Part shown: positions 45,323-48,137 of the stretch, one piece after another
How the letters are laid out: the number at the start of each line of letters is the position of its first letter
Numbering within the stretch: the stretch's first letter is position 1
Position numbers and translations under genes: made by a program
Assembly (NCBI GenBank): GCA_012934845.2
Contig: WNNJ02002717.1
Coordinates: 434,001-498,000, forward strand
Source of the DNA: Pomphorhynchus laevis
Taxonomy: Eukaryota; Acanthocephala; Palaeacanthocephala; Echinorhynchida; Pomphorhynchidae
Reading direction: 5' to 3'
DNA length: 64,000 bases
Notes under the pieces: model-generated
What the model saw: only the letters and a program-made list of their open reading frames with translations
Told to the model about the DNA's origin: nothing
The model's database searches: none

Positions 45323-48137
45323 TAAATGGTGTTGCTTGATAGACTGGACTTCGATTCACGACTTTCAATCACCATGTCACTTCTAGACGACCACTTCAGC
45401 ATCGAAATGATGAGTACCCGGCAACACTCATTAGTAGAATGAGGTACACACTGGTCGTTTCGGTTGCCTGTGTGACATTGTGAATAAAGGCGTTTCCGAC
45501 ACTTTGCTTAATTGACTGAGGCTCACGCTCTTTACTAGATCGAATTGCTGTGCGGACCATCCTTAAACACTAGGCAGAGGTTGTTGCTGAATTGTCGTTG
45601 CACTCGTTGGATCCTTAATGGATACGGCATGTATAATAGTAGTGCACAGATATGCTGAGTAAACAACGGTCCAGAATTTCTTACGAAATACGGCATTTAT
45701 ACTAAATGGTGTTGCTTGATAAACTGGACTTCGATTCACGACTTCCAATCAACATGTCACTTCTAGACGACCACTTCAGCATCGAAATGATGAGTACCCG
45801 GCAACACTCATCAGTAGAATGAGTATTCATTCTACTAATATATATAATACTGCTTATATGAATATATATGAATATATATAATACTGTATTATACTTCATG
45901 TATCCTTATCAACAAAAGAATATTTATGACAAACAATACCATGTGTAAATCAATTTTTCTGCAGTTGTTTGTAGGAAGGATGCTCGTCAGTATGAATAAC
46001 TGATCCATATATTTCTTTGTCATATATTTATTGTACCCAACAATTTCCAATACCAACAATATATCTTGTAGGGTATATTTCTTGTACCCAACAAGATGTG
46101 CCCATCTTGTTTTATTTCTACAATACAAAATGCATCGGTCTTCTTATTAGTAGGCGACCTACGTCTATGACTCTTGCATTTGTAGTTCAGTATGGTTTCA
46201 TCACACTGAACAAACATCCCATCAATGCCGCATAATTTATTCATTGAATAAATTATGATAATTCACTAAAGGTTGGCATGATTACATTCATTGAATTTAA
46301 TATGGAATGTAATGGTTGCCTAGAGGCAAATTTAATTAATATTTTAAAAAGTGTCTTTAGCGAGCAAAATAAATCTTTGAAAAAAGATCCTCGTCGTACT
46401 TAAAATCTTTCATGACGCTTAATACATTGAGGTTTGTAACACCTCCAGACATGACCATCATAAGAATTCTTGCATTTTTCCAATTTTGATTCAACCTTGC
46501 ATTCATCGCAAATATAACTTGTTTTGAAAATATTGTTATCGAATGCCCATTGTAATCTCTCTTCTTCGCTCATTTTTATAATCGCTTCCTCTAGATCTTC
46601 AATGTTAATTTGATTTTGCATGGATATAAAACATTTTTCTTTATATAATATAACATATACAAGAGCCCACTCGTTTGGGGACTATTTGCAGCATCGTAAT
46701 ATAGGTTTACAAGGCTAGGACTTCGTGCCGGTGCAGATTCTGTCGTCAATCATGTGCATCATTATTACACGTCCACTTTAACGGCAACTTTCATTGTCAT
46801 TGACCAATATTATATAATATTATATAATATATAATATAACATAATATATAATATATATTATAAATGTATATTATATTCTATATATTATACAATATATTAT
46901 ATTCTATAATATATAATATAATATATATTCAATAAATATTCAAATATTTGTGTATTTCACTAGATACGAAAACGAATATTATAATAGGTCATAATGTGGA
47001 TTATCTTCTGTGCAACAGGTTATTTGTCTTAACCCAGTATAATAATGAGCAACAGCGGCGTGCAGAGTTTTTTGGATGCTCATGATCATTTTAGGAGACG
47101 GGCATAGGGAAGGAAGCAACATCCTTATCATGACACCACTCTTCCACACATCAACCTATTGACTGATTATAATTTAGTGTGAACTTGAAATAACATCGAC
47201 AATAGCCACTTCAATAATTCTGTACTATAATGGCGACTAGCATTTCTCTTGGCAAATTGAAGCACACGAATCGGCCCTTCTTACATTTGAACATTCATTG
47301 AATTAATATATGACAAGGAAAAATAATGCCATACGGCATTATTTTTTCTTGATCCGAAAATTAAGACAAAATGAATTCAGAGAAATTAAAAATGCAAAAT
47401 TTAGATAAAATTAATTTATTTTGATTTGTAAATACAAATATTGTATTATATAAATTTGAATTCTATAAAATTGTTTGTTACATTACGTTAGGTTATCGGA
47501 TATTATCTTAAAATCATAGATCGCAGTGTATTTTGGCTATAATACTAAGTCATATAATAATCCTCAGATAATCCTCAGATCAACTAACTGAGTCTACATA
47601 ATTTGAACTATATTTAAACTACGTTTACGTAGTTTAAATTAAAGTTTTTAAAGTCAAAACATATGATCAAAGGCATTTATTTTAATAGTTAATTAATTGT
47701 CTGTATTAAAGACGTTTTCGTTTGCTCAAAAGTTAACTTGTTAACTTGTAAACATTTTCAAAATTGGAAAGCCGTGGTTACAATAATGTCAAAACAAAAT
47801 CAAAGTTAGACATATATTTTATAAATTGCTTTTTACAAATTGGGAGGCAATAATGTATTTTAATGACTTCAAACCTTTAGCCAACTTTTATATTTCAATA
47901 TTATAATATATACCTGCATTGAAATATAAACGGAGCTTTAAAATATTAGAATCATTGCTGGTTAAAACATAATTTATATTCGTATATTTAAAAACAAGAA
48001 AGATAAAAAAATATAAAGTTACATGAAAAAATCAACAAATACATGGTTTTTCTACGTACTTACGAGTTAGTATGCAAATAATCAAACGTCAGCTGAGCTC
48101 TGTTCAATAAACTGTAATCCATAGAGCCAGACTTCAT
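3640..48137 (-). CDS. MORC2: MORC2-like CW-type zinc-finger chromatin ATPase, 18 exons, 3' end missing
   Basis: MORC2-family proteins are nuclear GHKL ATPases that compact chromatin and silence genes and transposons; vertebrate MORC2 works with the HUSH complex. Exons on minus, in order: 48064-48137, 44695-44748, 43262-43365, 43105-43195, 40485-40593, 38235-38309, 31015-31235, 27551-27759, 21847-22021, 19926-20066, 17487-17723, 15978-16127, 14683-14821, 11811-11954, 8462-8658, 8253-8412, 5252-5539, 3640-3735. Every junction is AG/GT and phases are consistent across 2664 nt (888 codons). Visible: N-box ELVDN (37-41), DDGCGM (70-75), GQYGNG (100-105), coiled coil about 300-370, THNKQ (437-441), CW finger Cys 512/515/537/548, second coiled coil about 549-593, basic run 619-623, C-terminal helical region 800-888. 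Human MORC2 is about 1030 residues. I do not see the chromo-like segment or the final acidic exon. ATPase residues look intact, so this is probably a functional gene. Confidence 0.93.
3736..5251. other. Intron 17, with a GC-richer block of unknown origin
   Basis: Mostly AT-rich. From about 4285 to 4930 composition is visibly richer in GC and includes hairpin-prone stretches: 4787-4814 pairs TAGTGGA with TCCACTA around GACC/GGTC, and nearby CCCCTT/AAGGGG and GGTCCC/GGGTCC pairs. This looks like a decayed mobile-element piece. I recognise no protein motif, and the 60-residue open frame at 4027 has no support. Confidence 0.4.
5252..5539 (-). CDS. MORC2: MORC2 exon 17 (C-terminal helical domain)
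   Basis: Ninety-six codons, phase 0 to 0, bounded by CATTTTGCAG and GTTTGT. The first half is Ser/Cys/Lys-rich and low in predicted structure. The second half ([17 protein letters not shown], then [18 protein letters not shown]) aligns in pattern with the region before the last coiled coil of vertebrate MORC2, where a similar DEL..LK motif occurs. It ends in a KEQEK helix continuing into exon 18. Confidence 0.88.
5540..8252. other. Intron 16, AT-rich with foldback and short duplications
   Basis: Very AT-rich intron. It contains the interrupted foldback at 6283-6515 (listed separately). A roughly 59-bp direct duplication occurs at 7264-7322 and 7472-7530, and a short motif (ATGTCTAAATATTTGATC) recurs near 7583, 7630 and 7723. 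No coding potential is recognised. Confidence 0.5.
6283..6515. repeat. Foldback element, copy 1 (interrupted)
   Basis: The left arm (GATATTTCGCTAAC, then CTGTTAGCATCTTCAGAA) faces a right arm (AAGATGCTAACAGAGG, then TTAGCGAAATATTAAAA). About 100 bp separates the arms, whereas the loop is only 1-2 nt in the copies at 16.6 and 19.4 kb. The right arm ends in CTGATCCAGC followed by a TTATTTATCAATAATGGATCA-like tail shared with the 19.4-kb copy, so the arms and tail belong to one repeat family. Confidence 0.8.
8253..8412 (-). CDS. MORC2: MORC2 exon 16 (disordered linker)
   Basis: Codes residues 707-760. It starts after an AAAG acceptor in phase 2 (completing an Arg codon) and ends ATT|GTAATT in phase 0. 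The sequence is hydrophilic ([19 protein letters not shown]), with a psi-K-x-E type site VKQE at 729-732 that could be a sumoylation motif. Low sequence conservation is expected here. The exon is supported by phase agreement on both sides and by the short 49-bp intron separating it from exon 15. Confidence 0.72.
8462..8658 (-). CDS. MORC2: MORC2 exon 15 (disordered linker)
   Basis: Codes residues 642-706, starting in phase 0 after TTATTTTAAG and ending CG|GTATCA. The translation ([18 protein letters not shown], then [18 protein letters not shown]) is polar and Ser/Lys/Gln-rich, as expected for the linker between the central coiled coil and the C-terminal region. It joins exon 16 across a 49-bp intron (8413-8461). 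Confidence 0.75.
8659..11810. other. Intron 14, AT-rich, containing the 434-bp dimer repeat
   Basis: Apart from the repeat at 9257-9910 this is AT-rich sequence. Around 11350-11520 a plus-strand translation ([19 protein letters not shown]) could be a transposon remnant, but I cannot assign it. No splice-supported exon was found. Confidence 0.4.
9257..9910 (+). repeat. 434-bp-period dimeric repeat with hammerhead-like boxes
   Basis: Two diverged copies start at CAAACCATACCAGATGTAAG (9311 and 9745) and run through CAGAGGTTTACTGAGGA, GTGTAGCTACA and CTGATGAGACCAC to CGAAACGCC (ending about 9467 and 9905). The boxes CTGATGA (9422-9428; 9859-9865) and GAAA (9461-9464; 9898-9901) resemble hammerhead core strands, and the second copy could form stem II (GACC/GGTT). 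I could not find a cleavage strand (NUH) with a matching stem III, so activity is not claimed. An ACAACAGCATT hairpin and a GGTATGGT/ACCATACC hairpin precede copy 1. Confidence 0.7.
11811..11954 (-). CDS. MORC2: MORC2 exon 14 (basic, Ser-rich, NLS-like)
   Basis: Forty-eight codons, residues 594-641, phase 0 to 0. The acceptor follows TTATACAG and the donor is GTAAGC. It contains a basic run RKRRR (619-623) followed by SSSSE, resembling the nuclear localisation and phospho-serine stretch in the same region of vertebrate MORC2. The rest is low complexity (Ser/Thr/Asn). Confidence 0.82.
11955..14682. other. Intron 13, hosting a Penelope-like element
   Basis: The intron sequence outside 12590-14030 is AT-rich and includes small palindromes around 12283-12330 and a repeat of them near 12536-12565 (ATTGAAATTAAAAATAA). 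No exon is seen. The 73-residue open frame at 12616 on plus, with a hydrophobic start, is antisense to the GIY-YIG remnant. Confidence 0.5.
12590..14030 (-). mobile_element. Penelope-like element with RT and GIY-YIG remnants
   Basis: Reading minus from about 14000 downward, split over frames: YLLPKVHK (13966-13989), then SFIKNGHEF, then DKSLFTNV (about 13755-13780), then [19 protein letters not shown] (about 13562-13620). Farther along are [15 protein letters not shown] (near 12850-12895), which matches the PC..C...Y.GQT start of a GIY-YIG nuclease, and [20 protein letters not shown] (near 12680-12745), typical of the C-terminus. [14 protein letters not shown] and MGSPLS are classic Penelope RT signatures. 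Stops and frameshifts make it non-functional, and the catalytic YVDD box is not recognisable. It lies in sense orientation within MORC2 intron 13. Confidence 0.85.
14683..14821 (-). CDS. MORC2: MORC2 exon 13 (fourth CW cysteine and coiled coil 2)
   Basis: The exon begins in phase 2 after GCTTTAG, completing Arg547, and the next codon is Cys548, the fourth zinc ligand of the CW finger. The remainder ([18 protein letters not shown], then [16 protein letters not shown]) is strongly heptad-like and matches the second coiled coil following the CW domain in MORC2. It ends in phase 0 at GTGACA. Confidence 0.9.
14822..15977. other. Intron 12, with hairpin and candidate micro-exon
   Basis: AT-rich. 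A perfect 13-bp hairpin with a 3-nt loop (CATGCAAAGTGCA/TGCACTTTGCATG) lies at 15842-15870, within short direct repeats of ACAACCTCATG. A possible 17-nt micro-exon at 15422-15438 is listed separately. Confidence 0.5.
15422..15438 (-). other. MORC2: Candidate 17-nt frame-shifting micro-exon in MORC2 intron 12
   Basis: On minus, a strong pyrimidine tract (CTTACTTTCTCTTTTAG) is followed by 17 nt and then a consensus GTAAGT donor. Including these 17 nt between exons 12 and 13 would shift frame, lose Cys548 and reach a stop within exon 13. It is therefore either an unused look-alike or a poison micro-exon. It is not included in the gene model. Confidence 0.3.
15978..16127 (-). CDS. MORC2: MORC2 exon 12 (CW-type zinc finger)
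   Basis: Codes residues 497-546, phase 2 to 2. The translation contains [19 protein letters not shown] then [10 protein letters not shown]. This is the CW finger: Cys512, Cys515 and Cys537 are ligands, completed by Cys548 in the next exon, with the signature Trp509, Trp518 and Trp535. CW domains in some MORC proteins bind methylated H3K4; vertebrate MORC2 CW is reported not to, so the histone-binding state here is unknown. Confidence 0.93.
16128..17486. other. Intron 11, AT-rich with one foldback
   Basis: No exon or protein motif beyond the foldback at 16530-16660. Confidence 0.5.
16530..16660. repeat. Foldback element, copy 2 (near-perfect hairpin)
   Basis: Arms of about 62 bp (16530-16592 and 16594-16660) pair with few mismatches. 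Core: GATATTTTGCTAGTAACTAC then TAGTATCTTC, meeting GAAGATGCTAGTA then TACTAGCGAAATATC. It shares the GATATTTCGCTA...GCATCTTC core with the foldbacks at 6.3 and 19.4 kb, but the outer arms (ACGACAACAACAAATATTTT) differ. Confidence 0.85.
17487..17723 (-). CDS. MORC2: MORC2 exon 11 (transducer-like domain end)
   Basis: Codes residues 418-496, phase 2 to 2. [20 protein letters not shown] is a hallmark of MORC proteins. The Lys of THNKQ (440) corresponds to the conserved lysine of the S5-like domain that reaches the nucleotide pocket. [17 protein letters not shown] and DPPSNDPR follow, leading into the CW finger, at the same spacing as in vertebrate MORC2. Confidence 0.95.
17724..19925. other. 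Intron 10, AT-rich with one foldback
   Basis: AT-rich throughout, slightly less so at 17980-18240. The foldback at 19299-19425 is listed separately. No exon seen. Confidence 0.5.
19299..19425. repeat. Foldback element, copy 3
   Basis: The left arm (CTGGATCAAAGGAAAGACG, then ATTTCGCTAACTACTGTTAG) pairs with a right arm ending CGTCTTTCCTTTGATCCAG. Arms are about 60 bp with essentially no loop. The outer 35 bp are perfect, while the inner part has mismatches. The flanking tail TTATTTATCAAATAATGGATCA is shared with the 6.3-kb copy, so both derive from the same element. Confidence 0.88.
19926..20066 (-). CDS. MORC2: MORC2 exon 10
   Basis: Codes residues 371-417. [18 protein letters not shown], then [19 protein letters not shown], match the conserved MORC2 segment following coiled coil 1. 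The chosen donor (AT|GTATGA) gives the same residue count between GRQ and GVVGVV as in vertebrate MORC2. The longer reading through to 19862 has no homology and is intron. Confidence 0.92.
20067..21846. other. Intron 9, AT-rich, nothing recognised
   Basis: AT-rich. A short palindrome lies at about 20646-20670 (TTCATAATTAAT/ATTAATTATGAA). No coding or mobile-element protein signal. Confidence 0.45.
21847..22021 (-). CDS. MORC2: MORC2 exon 9 (coiled coil 1)
   Basis: Codes residues 313-370. [19 protein letters not shown], then [19 protein letters not shown], is highly charged and helical. It matches the antiparallel coiled coil inserted in the ATPase module of MORC2. The acceptor follows TATTTAG and the donor is GTTAGT, with phases 1 and 2. 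Confidence 0.88.
22022..23600. other. Intron 8, proximal AT-rich part
   Basis: Contains an 18-bp hairpin (GGAGAG-GTGAAATTATTAT region at 22212-22231 against 22261-22278) and a T-rich pyrimidine simple repeat of ATTT/GTATTTATTT type at about 23160-23350, which produces a spurious Phe/Tyr/Leu-rich open frame. TTGACTTGTGGAATTTGTTT at 23141 recurs at 23854. Confidence 0.5.
23610..24165. repeat. Dispersed repeat family R3, copies adjoining the RTE
   Basis: GGTCGAGGAATAGGGCTTGA, then AACACAGCAGTTCCTTCTGA, then TTTAACTTGATATAAATA and GTAGACTCAGTTAGC mark a repeat that recurs at about 37.96-38.13, 39.44-39.72, 39.75-40.04 and 49.74-50.09 kb. A GGTCG-AGGAA/TTCCT-CGACC hairpin can form. The later boundary CTGTGGGGCAGCAAACATAT at 24172 is also present at 40.02 kb, suggesting this is non-coding sequence tied to the RTE element that follows. 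Confidence 0.65.
24170..27070 (+). mobile_element. RTE-clade LINE, degenerate endonuclease-RT
   Basis: Translating plus across frameshifts: endonuclease remnants (WNV-like start near 24450; ISAYAPQTG-like at about 24815-24840; [12 protein letters not shown] at 25029; SHIDFIIVR at about 25115). Next is the RTE linker ([16 protein letters not shown] near 25390; [20 protein letters not shown] at about 25550). RT pieces follow (a KRWKEYFE-like position near 25750; [20 protein letters not shown] at about 26517-26576; [14 protein letters not shown] at about 26646) and then a tail ([16 protein letters not shown] at about 26860). These are the arrangement and motifs of C. elegans RTE-1-type elements. 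Many stops make it dead. The long antisense frame at 24161-24658 is a shadow. Confidence 0.85.
27551..27759 (-). CDS. MORC2: MORC2 exon 8 (ATPase module to coiled coil 1)
   Basis: Codes residues 243-312. [19 protein letters not shown], then [20 protein letters not shown], match the highly conserved MORC2 LYKPRMYKY...RFKTRAE segment. The donor T|GTTAGT joins exon 9 to give [13 protein letters not shown]. The residues leading out (DLQKAQDE) begin coiled coil 1. Confidence 0.93.
27940..28285 (-). mobile_element. RTE-type LINE 3' end fragment
   Basis: Minus translation gives [20 protein letters not shown], then RKRPRG (stop) [17 protein letters not shown], then DRDVWS and a GPVVDRK end. It is the same C-terminal tail as in the plus-strand element at 50.3-51.0 kb ([37 protein letters not shown]), so both belong to one family. 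Only the extreme 3' end is present, as expected for a 5'-truncated LINE insertion. Confidence 0.8.
28294..28432. repeat. MITE-like 139-bp foldback
   Basis: Terminal inverted repeats of about 45 bp: ATAACTATACCCTAATATAT, then TTCCTTTTCAAGCATATAC, against the reverse complement of GTATATGCTTGAAAAGGAAT, then TATAGTTGGGTATTGTTAT. A second internal inverted pair (AGTATAT..TTGAAAAGGATAT) occupies the centre. It looks like a small non-autonomous DNA element. No clear target-site duplication could be fixed by eye. Confidence 0.75.
29024..29104 (+). ncRNA. Hammerhead ribozyme, array copy 1
   Basis: Stem III GTGCCG (29024-29029) pairs with CGGCAC (29099-29104). The cleavage triplet is GTC, cutting after C29031. 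Stem I starts TGC (29032) pairing with GCA before the core CTGATGA (29074-29080), with inner CCTTC/GGAGG-type pairing. Stem II is GTCA/TGAT (29081-29084 with 29091-29094) with an AAGCAA loop, followed by GAAA (29095-29098). All invariant core bases are present. Confidence 0.93.
29325..29405 (+). ncRNA. Hammerhead ribozyme, array copy 2
   Basis: Same architecture: stem III GTGCCG (29325-29330)/CGGCAC (29400-29405), cleavage after C29332, CTGATGA at 29375-29381, stem II GTCA/TGAC (perfect), GAAA at 29396-29399. Stem I starts TGCC and closes with GGCA. This is the best-paired copy. Confidence 0.94.
29625..29706 (+). ncRNA. Hammerhead ribozyme, array copy 3
   Basis: CTGATGA at 29676-29682, GAAA at 29697-29700, cleavage after C29633. 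The upstream strand reads CACTTCCG instead of CGTGCCG, so stem III is shortened to CCG/CGG; stem I (TGCCGGTCCTCC against GGAGGTACC.AGCA) is intact. It may be slower or depend on dimer pairing. Confidence 0.88.
29925..30005 (+). ncRNA. Hammerhead ribozyme, array copy 4
   Basis: CTGATGA at 29975-29981, stem II GTCA/TGAC, GAAA at 29996-29999, cleavage after C29932. Stem III is the short CCG/CGG form as in copy 3. The unit following this copy is truncated at about 30090, so no further ribozyme closes the array. Confidence 0.88.
30091..31014. other. Intron 7 remainder, AT-rich
   Basis: AT-rich with a TTAATTAATTTTAATT palindromic patch near 30565-30605. Nothing else recognised. Confidence 0.45.
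31015..31235 (-). CDS. MORC2: MORC2 exon 7 (ATPase domain, C-terminal part)
   Basis: Codes residues 170-242. [17 protein letters not shown], then [20 protein letters not shown], then [16 protein letters not shown], aligns closely with vertebrate MORC2 (KYSPF, GDSGT, IFNLKLMDNGEPELDI, DIQMA). The acceptor follows TTTTGTGTAG in phase 0 and the donor AG|GTTTGA is phase 2. Confidence 0.95.
31236..34180. other. Intron 6, first part, no clear feature
   Basis: Moderately AT-rich and compositionally more mixed than other introns between 31400 and 33500, which suggests decayed mobile DNA, but I could not identify a domain. A short direct repeat (TTACTCTTGTTCGGCAA) occurs twice at 33668-33710 beside an inverted AACAAGAGTAAATAT. 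Confidence 0.4.
34190..35000 (+). mobile_element. LINE reverse transcriptase C-terminal fragment
   Basis: Plus-strand reading across frameshifts gives a [11 protein letters not shown]-like stretch (about 34246-34275), then [29 protein letters not shown] (about 34590-34625) and [19 protein letters not shown] (about 34640-34695). This is the usual order in Jockey/CR1/R1-type RT thumb and tail regions. Highly degenerate. Confidence 0.6.
35490..35665 (+). repeat. Single diverged copy of the 45.4-kb repeat (family F3)
   Basis: CTCAGTCAATAAGGCAGTGT, CGGAAACG, CACAATGTCACGCAGCAAAC, GAAACGG, and CATTCTACTGATGATTGTTG then CC are shared, in the same order, with the minus strand of the 45.3-45.8 kb dimer. 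The CTGATGA and C-GAAAC boxes are conserved in this third copy. An (AT)n tract lies just downstream (35711-35748), as it does beside the 45-kb dimer. Confidence 0.65.
35711..35748. repeat. (AT)n microsatellite
   Basis: Uninterrupted AT dinucleotides, adjacent to the F3 repeat. Downstream, GACGCTCCTAACCAC (about 35879) faces GTGGTTAGGGTGTC (about 35922) as a hairpin. Confidence 0.9.
35760..37140. other. Intron 6, middle part
   Basis: Mixed AT-rich sequence. GGCGATTAGCCGAAACGCATT near 36623 resembles conserved retroelement termini such as AACGTTTCGGCTAACGCC at 3016 read in reverse. No exon or domain is recognised. Confidence 0.4.
37151..37502. repeat. Inverted duplication of a hammerhead-family segment
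   Basis: 37151-37223 is a diverged reverse complement of about 37429-37502 (GTATACTCCCAGTGTGATAT, ACTGATGA/TTGATGA, TTAGTTTACGCAG.CGTCTACC). The spacer holds another partial unit beginning CATGACGAAACGGCAC (37231) that is shared with the 62.4-62.6 kb copy. A head-to-head rearrangement of family-2 repeat units is the simplest reading. Confidence 0.8.
37491..37567 (+). ncRNA. Hammerhead ribozyme, family 2
   Basis: Stem III GCCG (37491-37494)/CGGC (37562-37565), cleavage triplet GTC with the cut after C37496, core CTGATGA (37537-37543), stem II GTC..GAC with a TAAACAAT-containing loop, and GAAA (37558-37561). Stem I begins TA and pairs through CGG/CCG and CC/GG with internal mismatches. Core sequence and spacing match the 29-kb family (GCATCCAGCAGTG versus GCATCCAGTAGTG in the stem I loop), but the flanks differ. 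Confidence 0.85.
37570..38234. other. Intron 6 distal end with R3 repeat piece
   Basis: AT-rich. 37960-38130 carries repeat-family R3 marks (GTATTTGGCCCCGCTGTTAA, ATCGAGGAATAG and, at 38108, CGTAGACTCGGTAACTGATC). Confidence 0.5.
38235..38309 (-). CDS. MORC2: MORC2 exon 6
   Basis: Twenty-five codons, residues 145-169, phase 0 to 0: [20 protein letters not shown] then KTLAK. It matches the VIVPLPTW..R.GEP strand-loop of the MORC2 ATPase. Splice sites are TTCGATTAG and GTATTA. Confidence 0.9.
38310..40484. other. Intron 5, with R3 repeat copies
   Basis: Copies of dispersed repeat R3 occupy roughly 39440-39720 (TGGGTGAAGGAATAGGGGCC, GAAACCTGATAGCATAGCAG) and 39750-40040 (GTTAGGTCGAGGAGTATTGA, GCAGATTTCCTGATTGC, CGTAGACTCAGTTAGCTGAT). 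The second ends in ATGTGGGGGCAGCAAACATA, as at the RTE start at 24.17 kb. A GCTGATATCATCATCAG hairpin is at 38677. No exon seen. Confidence 0.6.
40485..40593 (-). CDS. MORC2: MORC2 exon 5
   Basis: Residues 108-144. [19 protein letters not shown], then [17 protein letters not shown], follows the glycine-rich ATP lid GQYGNGLKS and matches MORC2 [19 protein letters not shown]. The acceptor follows TTTTTAAG (phase 2) and the donor is GTACGA (phase 0). Confidence 0.94.
41756..42475. repeat. 115-bp direct repeats flanking a 490-bp segment
   Basis: 41756-41870 and 42362-42475 are nearly identical (AAAGATATCTGAATCATCAA through AGTGATATTACTxCATAAAA), 606 bp apart. They bracket both AT-rich sequence and the GC-richer insert. 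Either terminal direct repeats of an element or a tandem duplication that later received an insertion would explain this. Confidence 0.9.
42000..42360 (-). mobile_element. GC-richer insert with a 94-codon open frame, probable retroelement polyprotein tail
   Basis: The minus frame 42054-42338 reads [40 protein letters not shown] and [20 protein letters not shown]. The pattern F.P.A..T.G....FL.ELG.R....S.EPR...LFQR.SV..QR.NA is one I recall from C-termini of invertebrate retroelement polyproteins, but I cannot name the clade. No stop interrupts it, and its base composition stands out against the intron, so the insertion may be relatively young. Confidence 0.45.
43105..43195 (-). CDS. MORC2: MORC2 exon 4 (ATP lid)
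   Basis: Residues 78-108: [20 protein letters not shown] then [17 protein letters not shown] (100-105) is the GHKL G2 motif that wraps the phosphates, and the FGKS segment matches MORC2. A 66-bp intron separates it from exon 3. The acceptor follows CAATTTTAG and the donor is GTGAGT. Confidence 0.95.
43262..43365 (-). CDS. MORC2: MORC2 exon 3 (Mg/ATP-binding DDGCGM)
   Basis: Residues 43-77: [14 protein letters not shown], then [26 protein letters not shown] is the GHKL G1 motif whose aspartate contacts adenine. The acceptor follows TTTCGCCTTAG and the donor G|GTATGA is phase 1. Confidence 0.95.
43366..44694. other. Intron 2, AT-rich
   Basis: A GGAGGAGAAA/TTTCTCCTCC hairpin at about 44061-44090 (TTTTCTCCTCCTTCTTAAGG region) is the only visible structure. 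TTAGTATTTTGTTGATATTT-like short repeats lie near 44525-44575. Confidence 0.45.
44695..44748 (-). CDS. MORC2: MORC2 exon 2 (N-box)
   Basis: Residues 25-43: [18 protein letters not shown]. Glu37 and Asn41 are the catalytic glutamate and Mg-coordinating asparagine of the GHKL N-box. It is flanked by TTTTAATTTAG and GTATTT, with phases 2 and 2. Confidence 0.95.
44749..45268. other. Intron 1, AT-rich part
   Basis: Only AT-rich sequence with ATATATAATATAT-type low complexity around 45005-45060 and 45170-45240. Confidence 0.5.
45270..45320. repeat. (AT)n microsatellite
   Basis: About 50 bp of AT dinucleotides directly abutting the F3 dimer that starts at 45321. Confidence 0.93.
45321..45835 (-). 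repeat. 380-bp-period dimer (family F3) with permuted hammerhead-like boxes
   Basis: ACTAAATGGTGTTGCTTGAT begins both copies (45321 and 45701). On minus, copy 1 contains GGCAAC-C-GAAA-CGACCA (45469-45453), then TTCTA-CTAATGA-GTGTTGCC (45440-45421), then TGGTCG-TC-TAGAA (45394-45382). The three pairings expected of a hammerhead exist (GGCAAC/GTTGCC, CGACCA/TGGTCG, TAGAA/TTCTA) and copy 2 has canonical CTGATGA (45814-45808). However, the strands run in the order GAAA, CUGAUGA, cleavage strand, not the standard cyclic order. A nested alternative fold (ATGTCAC/GTGACAT, CGACCA/TGGTCG, GTACC/GGTAC plus a pseudoknot) is also possible. It is in sense orientation within MORC2 intron 1. Confidence 0.75.
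45890..46640 (-). pseudogene. Merlin-type (IS1595/ISXO2-like) DNA transposase, degenerate
   Basis: Minus strand, three pieces. An N-terminal zinc-binding segment (46400-46621) has [17 protein letters not shown] and [10 protein letters not shown]. The catalytic core start (46020-46244) is [20 protein letters not shown] then [19 protein letters not shown]. Near 45905-45990 is the second acidic motif [15 protein letters not shown] then [22 protein letters not shown]...K, HTDEH.SY and VCH.Y.FVD are typical of eukaryotic Merlin transposases related to IS1595. Frame changes and a missing middle show it is inactive. Terminal repeats were not resolved. Confidence 0.8.
46641..48063. other. Intron 1, distal part
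   Basis: 46800-46930 is AT-palindromic low-complexity sequence. 47040-47300 is more GC-rich but unassigned. Near 47575-47600 the reverse of GTAGACTCAGTTAGTTGATC marks an R3 fragment on minus. No exon recognised. Confidence 0.4.
48064..48137 (-). CDS. MORC2: MORC2 exon 1 (first coding exon)
   Basis: [20 protein letters not shown] then LHTNS; the donor TC|GTAAGT is phase 2. NRAQLTF.YLHTNS is nearly invariant in MORC2. Met1 is at 48137-48135 and Met6 is an alternative start that aligns better with the vertebrate N-terminus. TTTCTTTGTAG lies 2 nt before the ATG, so an upstream 5'UTR exon is possible. The promoter was not identified. Confidence 0.9.
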
